Below, one piece after another: positions 20,977 through 24,503 of a DNA stretch of 24,503 nt. The notes beneath the pieces were generated by a model. That model saw only the letters and a list, made by a program, of their open reading frames with translations, did no database searches and was not told the DNA's origin. The translations under genes were made by a program, and so were the position numbers. Numbering within the stretch: position 1 is the stretch's first letter; the number at the start of each line of letters is the position of its first letter. This DNA comes from CAZVON01 sp964628435 (GTDB taxonomy: Bacteria > Patescibacteriota > Microgenomatia > Levybacterales > UBA12049), in the NCBI GenBank assembly GCA_964628435.1, contig CAZVON010000015.1, positions 1 through 24,503 of the forward strand, in the 5' to 3' direction.

Positions 20977-22014
20977 ATGAAAAGCGCGTTTGGTTTAGAT
21001 ATCGGAGCAATAACTATGAAAGCAGTTTGGCTTACCCCACAACCAAGCGGGTTTTTACTGAATGCTTCAGGAATGCATCCAACACCTCCCAAAGGTTTTC
21101 TCTCAGAGTCTCCTTTAGACCAGCAAGAAATAGCACAAAGTATTAGAAATTTTATTACAGAGACAAAAATCACAACCCCATATGTTAATATTGCCTTGGC
21201 AGAAAACCAAGTATACACGAAAGTATTAGATATGCCGGTTTTGTCGGATAAAGAACTTTCATCCGCGATTTTCTGGGAAGCTGAACAATATATTCCTGTT
21301 CCACTCAAAGATGTAACCCTGGATTACGCGGTGCTTAAAAAACCTCAAGCAACAGAAACGTCTTCTAAAATGCAAGTACTTTTAGTTGCCGCTCCTACTA
21401 TTCTTATTCAAAAATATCAACGGCTTTTGGAAATGGCAGGACTGATTCCAAAGACAATAGAAAGTGAAACATTATCCGTAGTTCGGGCTATTGTACTTTC
21501 GGATCAATTCCCAAATACTCTTATTATTCATACAGGTGCCATAACTACACTTCTTGCGATTGTAAAAGATGGAACGATTGTTTTTACGTACCTTGTTCCA
21601 GTTGGAGGTTCTGCAATCACCCGAGCTATTGCTTCAAATTTTGGATTTAGTCTTCCTCAGGCAGAACAGTATAAACGTATTTACGGATATTCTTCAAAAA
21701 CACTTGAAGGAAAAATCGGACGAGCTATAGAACCGATATTATTTTCGATGTTATCTGAAGTGAAGAAAGCTTTAGCATATTATAGTGATAAATTTAGTTC
21801 TGATCCTCCCTTGAAACAAATAATAATAACTGGGGGAACCGCAAAGCTTGCGGGAATTGACCTATTTTTCGCGAAGCACTCTGGTATAGAAACCGCAATT
21901 GGAAATCCGTGGAGAATATTATCAAGCCAGCAAGTACCTAAAAGTATTATCGATAATGCCCCGGATTATACTGTTGCGGTAGGACTTGCCAGTAAAGGCT
22001 ATGAAGGACATTAA
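20977..22014 (+). CDS. pilM: Type IV pilus assembly protein PilM (actin-like ATPase fold)
   Basis: Cytoplasmic ring protein that binds the N terminus of PilN and links motors to the inner-membrane scaffold. The 345 residues carry the phosphate-1 motif FGLDIGAITMKAV (5-17), the PilM-specific WEAEQYIPVPLKDVTLDY (100-117), the connect segment VPVGGSAITRAI (208-218), and the adenosine motif IIITGGTAKLAGI (282-294). The usual phosphate-2 VDIGA reads IHTGA (184-188), so the normal acidic residue is absent. The length is typical. The 3' end overlaps pilN by 14 nt. Confidence 0.94.
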   Translation: MKSAFGLDIGAITMKAVWLTPQPSGFLLNASGMHPTPPKGFLSESPLDQQEIAQSIRNFITETKITTPYVNIALAENQVYTKVLDMPVLSDKELSSAIFWEAEQYIPVPLKDVTLDYAVLKKPQATETSSKMQVLLVAAPTILIQKYQRLLEMAGLIPKTIESETLSVVRAIVLSDQFPNTLIIHTGAITTLLAIVKDGTIVFTYLVPVGGSAITRAIASNFGFSLPQAEQYKRIYGYSSKTLEGKIGRAIEPILFSMLSEVKKALAYYSDKFSSDPPLKQIIITGGTAKLAGIDLFFAKHSGIETAIGNPWRILSSQQVPKSIIDNAPDYTVAVGLASKGYEGH

Positions 22015-22537
22015 TCTTCTGTCTCAAAAAAAAGATACTGCTTTGCTGACTAAAAAAGTTATTTTATTTCTTCGAGGGGTAGCGATTATTTTATTGTTTC
22101 TTGTTGCTTCGACAACGATTGGGTTGTTTTTTTTAAAACTGCAATCGCCTCTTGGTCCATTAAAAAATCAAGAAAAGCTTCTTATTAGTAATTTGTCTTT
22201 ATCTGAGCAAAAAATCATAAAACGAATTCTGACTACCGATCGATTAAAAACAATTAATGAAGTTATCGAAAAACGTCCATATTTCGATAAAATGATCAAT
22301 CTAATTTTGGAAAATTTAATTGCAAGTCAATCTACTATTGAATCGTTGTCACTGGAAAAAAAACAAATTAAATTACAGGCATCTTCTTATTCTTTGTTAG
22401 ATATTCAAACAGTGCTCAATAATTTTGTTACCTATTCTTCAGAAAAAAAAATACTAGGAAACGTAATACTTAATAATATTGCCCTTGATCCAAAGTCCGG
22501 AAAATTCATAATTTCTATTGATGCTTCTGTACAATGA
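22001..22537 (+). CDS. pilN: Type IV pilus inner-membrane scaffold protein PilN
   Basis: Starting at the ATG at 22001 the protein has 178 residues and begins MKDINLLSQKK, the conserved INLL motif by which PilN docks into PilM. A single membrane segment lies at about 25-46, followed by a periplasm-like (here extracytoplasmic) domain with a helical stretch and a small alpha/beta fold. An ATG five codons earlier (21986) is possible, but the INLL motif should be near the N terminus. It overlaps pilM by 14 nt and pilO by 4 nt (ATGA). Sequence similarity is low as usual in this family; the call rests on the motif, topology and gene order. Confidence 0.86.
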   Translation: MKDINLLSQKKDTALLTKKVILFLRGVAIILLFLVASTTIGLFFLKLQSPLGPLKNQEKLLISNLSLSEQKIIKRILTTDRLKTINEVIEKRPYFDKMINLILENLIASQSTIESLSLEKKQIKLQASSYSLLDIQTVLNNFVTYSSEKKILGNVILNNIALDPKSGKFIISIDASVQ

Positions 22538-23265
22538 ATAAAGATTTTGATATCAATAATTTTAAATTAACTTTAACGCAGGGAGCACTAAAAATCTTGT
22601 ATCACAAATACAAAGATATTATTATTCCTTTGGGTGTCATTATTATTTGTATAGTTCTTTTTACCAAAGTAGTATCGGTACAACTTCAGGAGTGGTTTTC
22701 TGATCAAGAGCAGATAAAAATAACCCGAGATAAAATTGCGACTCTTAATAAAAATCTTTCTTTTATCACACAGTTAAATGAGAATACTATAAATAGTGAC
22801 CTTGAAATTAGCGTACGCGCGCTTCCTACAGCAAAAGATTACGCTGGGATTATTAGCGCGGTGACGCAGGCCGCGATAAATTCTGGTGTGGGACTTAACG
22901 ACTATGGATTCGCAGTTGGCGACTTATCTACTCCATCGGCAGAGTTATCAGTCCTTCCAAACATTAGTTTTTCGGTACATATTACATCAGGATTGTCTGA
23001 TGCTCAAAAGTTTTTAGAAGCATTATCAAAAACCCTGCCGTTATCAGAAGTAACCAGTGTTCAGATTGAAGAAGGAGCGTCTCAATTTAATCTGGTATAC
23101 TATTATCGTCCAGTTTCTCACTTTGACCTTAATTATGAGGTACCTATGCAGAATTTTTCGGTCCAAGAAACGTCTTTATTAAACACGCTTCATGGATGGA
23201 GTTCTGGCATTTCAGAGTTTCAATTTTCAGTTCCTCAACAAAGCACATCTTCAGCTTCGCCCTGA
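22534..23265 (+). CDS. pilO: Type IV pilus inner-membrane scaffold protein PilO-like
   Basis: 243 residues with a cytoplasmic N-terminal helix, one membrane segment at about 29-49, a short coiled-coil stretch (QEQIKITRDKIATLNKNLSF) and an extracytoplasmic domain. This topology and its place after pilM-pilN fit PilO, which pairs with PilN. AKDYAGIISAVTQAAINSGVGL and SDAQKFLEALSKTLPLSEVTSVQIE resemble the ferredoxin-like PilO core. The ATG overlaps the pilN stop (ATGA). No PilP or secretin PilQ follows: the cluster ends here, converging with trmD with a 31-nt overlap of the two 3' ends. The C-terminal tail is Ser/Gln-rich. Confidence 0.82.
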   Translation: MNKDFDINNFKLTLTQGALKILYHKYKDIIIPLGVIIICIVLFTKVVSVQLQEWFSDQEQIKITRDKIATLNKNLSFITQLNENTINSDLEISVRALPTAKDYAGIISAVTQAAINSGVGLNDYGFAVGDLSTPSAELSVLPNISFSVHITSGLSDAQKFLEALSKTLPLSEVTSVQIEEGASQFNLVYYYRPVSHFDLNYEVPMQNFSVQETSLLNTLHGWSSGISEFQFSVPQQSTSSASP

Positions 23266-23984
23266 TAGATCTTCCTCAAAAGATCTGGTCTTACATTCTT
23301 AGTTTTTATAATCGCTTGTTCTTTTCTCCACTGTGCAATCTTTGTGTGATCTCCTGACAGTAAAACCTTAGGAACTTTTAGTCCCTTAAATTCTTCTGGT
23401 CTTGTGTACTGTGGGTATTCTAGCAGTTGTACACTGTGTGCAGTTTGGGTATCTTTTTGTATTGATATTTCTTGAAACGATTCAGAAATGCTTGATTCGT
23501 CTTTGCCAAGGACTCCAGGCAAAAGCCGTGTTACCGCATCTGTTATAACCATTGCTGGTAATTCTCCTCCAGTAAGAATGTAATCTCCGATCGAAATTTC
23601 CTCATCGACAAATTTTTTTATTCTTTCGTCAAACCCTTCGTAACGACCGCAAACAAAGATAAGATGATTATATGAAGATAACTCATAAGCTTTTTTTTGC
23701 GCAAATGGTTTTCCTTGCGCGTCAACCAATATGACTCGTTCCGAACAGCTTTTTTTACATCGACTGTGAGAGATAGCCTTGCTTACCACATCGACTCGCA
23801 ATACCATTCCCACTCCCCCGCCATATGGTGTATCGTCAACTAAATTATGAGGACTAATACCAAAGTTTCGCATATGTACATACTCAAGTTGCACAATTTT
23901 TTTTTCTTGAGCTCTTTTAAGAATTGAGTAGTCAAATACACTTGCAAACATTTCAGGAAACAGGGTAACAAAACTTATTTTCAT
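23235..23984 (-). CDS. trmD: tRNA (guanine-N1)-methyltransferase TrmD
   Basis: Methylates G37 next to the anticodon of a subset of tRNAs, preventing +1 frameshifts. The 249 residues have FVTLFPEMF at the start, DDTPYGGGVGMVL (50-62), the knot motifs CGRYEGFDERI (112-122) and IGDYILTGGELPAMVITDAVTR (132-153), with Asp149 at the expected catalytic position, then LPGVLG and the C-terminal EYPQYTRPEEF and LSGDHTKIAQWR. The length is typical. It is 53 nt downstream of khpA on the same strand. A TGCTATACT box close to its start suggests an additional promoter of its own. The last 31 nt overlap the end of pilO on the other strand. Confidence 0.96.
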   Translation of the reverse strand: MKISFVTLFPEMFASVFDYSILKRAQEKKIVQLEYVHMRNFGISPHNLVDDTPYGGGVGMVLRVDVVSKAISHSRCKKSCSERVILVDAQGKPFAQKKAYELSSYNHLIFVCGRYEGFDERIKKFVDEEISIGDYILTGGELPAMVITDAVTRLLPGVLGKDESSISESFQEISIQKDTQTAHSVQLLEYPQYTRPEEFKGLKVPKVLLSGDHTKIAQWRKEQAIIKTKNVRPDLLRKIYQGEAEDVLC

Positions 23985-23994
23985 TGTGTCTAAT

Positions 23995-24023
23995 AGTATA
24001 GCAGATAGAATAAGGTTTTCTAA
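23995..24023 (-). promoter_or_regulatory. Possible extended -10 promoter directly before trmD
   Basis: On the minus strand TGCTATACT (TATACT at 23995-24000 with the TGn extension at 24001-24003) ends 10 nt before the trmD ATG, with a weak TTAGAA (24018-24023) 17 nt upstream. Transcription would start about 4 nt before the ATG, again nearly leaderless. Confidence 0.4.
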
Positions 24024-24037
24024 AAAAAGTTACGAAA

Positions 24038-24280
24038 CTACTGAGGAGAGTCGTCGCTAAGTTGAATCTGAATTTTCTTGTTCTGCTTCATGGCAAGAAT
24101 TTTCATGATATTTCGGATAGAACGAATGACCTTTCCTTCTTTCCCAATAATTTTTCCCATATCTTCGGGCGCAACACTAATAGTAAATAGTACTATTCCA
24201 TCTTCTTCGTTTTCTTGGATTTCTACTTTGGTTGGGTTTTCAACAAGAGCAGAGACTATATAATAAAGGGTATCTTTCAT
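24038..24280 (-). CDS. khpA: Single-KH-domain RNA-binding protein KhpA
   Basis: 80 residues forming one type II KH domain, with the RNA-contacting GxxG loop in GKIIGKEG (42-49) followed by the helix KVIRSIRNIMKIL. In Firmicutes KhpA works with KhpB as an RNA chaperone affecting cell elongation; that role is only inferred here. Gene order rpsP-khpA-(rimM)-trmD is conserved in many bacteria and supports the name. The ATG overlaps the rpsP stop codon (ATGA), indicating coupled translation. The acidic ENEEDG stretch and short polar tail are ordinary. Confidence 0.93.
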   Translation of the reverse strand: MKDTLYYIVSALVENPTKVEIQENEEDGIVLFTISVAPEDMGKIIGKEGKVIRSIRNIMKILAMKQNKKIQIQLSDDSPQ

Positions 24281-24503
24281 GTATGTACAATTTTTGCGAC
24301 AGTTTGGGAGGCTTTTGCTCCTTGTGAAAGCCAGTAGCTAACCCGATCCATATTAATTTCTTTTTTCTCTCCAGTTTCGTTTTTGTGATACCATCCGAGC
24401 ATCTCTTTTTGTTTTCCCTCACGTCTACTTCGTTTTTCCGCAATAATAATTCGAAATCTTTTTTCGCCCTTTTTTCCCATGCTATCTAATCGTATTCTTA
24501 AAG
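24277..24503 (-). CDS. rpsP: 30S ribosomal protein S16, N terminus beyond right edge
   Basis: Small-subunit ribosomal protein needed for 30S assembly. The frame is open to the end of the window and reads LRIRLDSMGKKGEKRFRIII and on to VSYWLSQGAKASQTVAKIV. The opening LRIRLxxMGKK, the EKRSRREGK segment and the YWLSxGAxxSxTV C-terminal motif identify S16. The ATG at 24480 is internal, since the conserved LRIRL strand lies upstream of it; probably only one or two codons are missing. The remaining 75 residues are near the expected length. The stop overlaps khpA (ATGA). Confidence 0.94.
   Translation of the reverse strand, partial: LRIRLDSMGKKGEKRFRIIIAEKRSRREGKQKEMLGWYHKNETGEKKEINMDRVSYWLSQGAKASQTVAKIVHT

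Noticed and set aside
23267..23286. AGATCTT/AAGATCT hairpin near the pilO-trmD 3' ends as a bidirectional terminator
   Set aside because: The stem is AT-rich, only 7 bp, lies inside the trmD coding region, and no T tract follows on either strand.
1..24503. Recoding of TGA as Gly or Trp, known in some Patescibacteria
   Set aside because: TGA acts as a normal stop at several well-defined gene ends (for example pilN, trmD and rpsP), and no gene has an internal TGA that would need reading.

Overview
The window looks like a chromosomal segment of a Candidate Phyla Radiation (Patescibacteria) bacterium. This is inferred from several things: an AT-rich genome, a type IV pilus cluster with no secretin or PilP (fitting a single-membrane envelope), a shortened DNA polymerase III delta-prime subunit, few Shine-Dalgarno sequences, and tightly packed overlapping genes. 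TGA is used as an ordinary stop. I cannot name the lineage more precisely without a search. No tRNA, rRNA, CRISPR array, IS element or phage gene was seen.

Layout. 1-3060, minus strand: pyrimidine biosynthesis genes pyrB-carA-carB (carB runs off the left edge) behind a TTGACA-type promoter and a leader with hairpins. 3138-9302, minus strand: gyrB-ppa-gyrA-folD behind an extended -10 promoter; both gyrase subunits flank inorganic pyrophosphatase. 9320-10861, minus strand: a self-contained, distinctly GC-rich cassette with a consensus promoter, a ~220-nt structured leader, a perfect Shine-Dalgarno sequence, one unrecognised secreted protein and a strong intrinsic terminator. 10911-11594, minus strand: DNA polymerase III delta-prime, divergent from the pilus cluster.

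11625-23265, plus strand: a complete monoderm-type type IV pilus locus. It holds pilB (extension ATPase), pilT (retraction ATPase), pilC (platform), two paralogous major-type pilins each with its own promoter, pilD (prepilin peptidase), four minor pilins, a PilX-like protein, and pilM-pilN-pilO (inner scaffold). Genes from pilD onward are mostly coupled by overlaps of 1 to 127 nt. 23235-24503, minus strand: rpsP-khpA-trmD, without the usual rimM.

The most unusual aspects are: (1) the GC-rich secreted-protein cassette; (2) several families of short degenerate palindromic repeats, some translated in frame inside gyrB, pilD, probably folD, and the leader of a minor pilin; (3) a minor pilin whose frame opens inside pilD with no ordinary nearby start codon; and (4) promoters placed so close to start codons (pilB, the PilX-like gene, trmD) that the mRNAs are predicted to be leaderless or nearly so.
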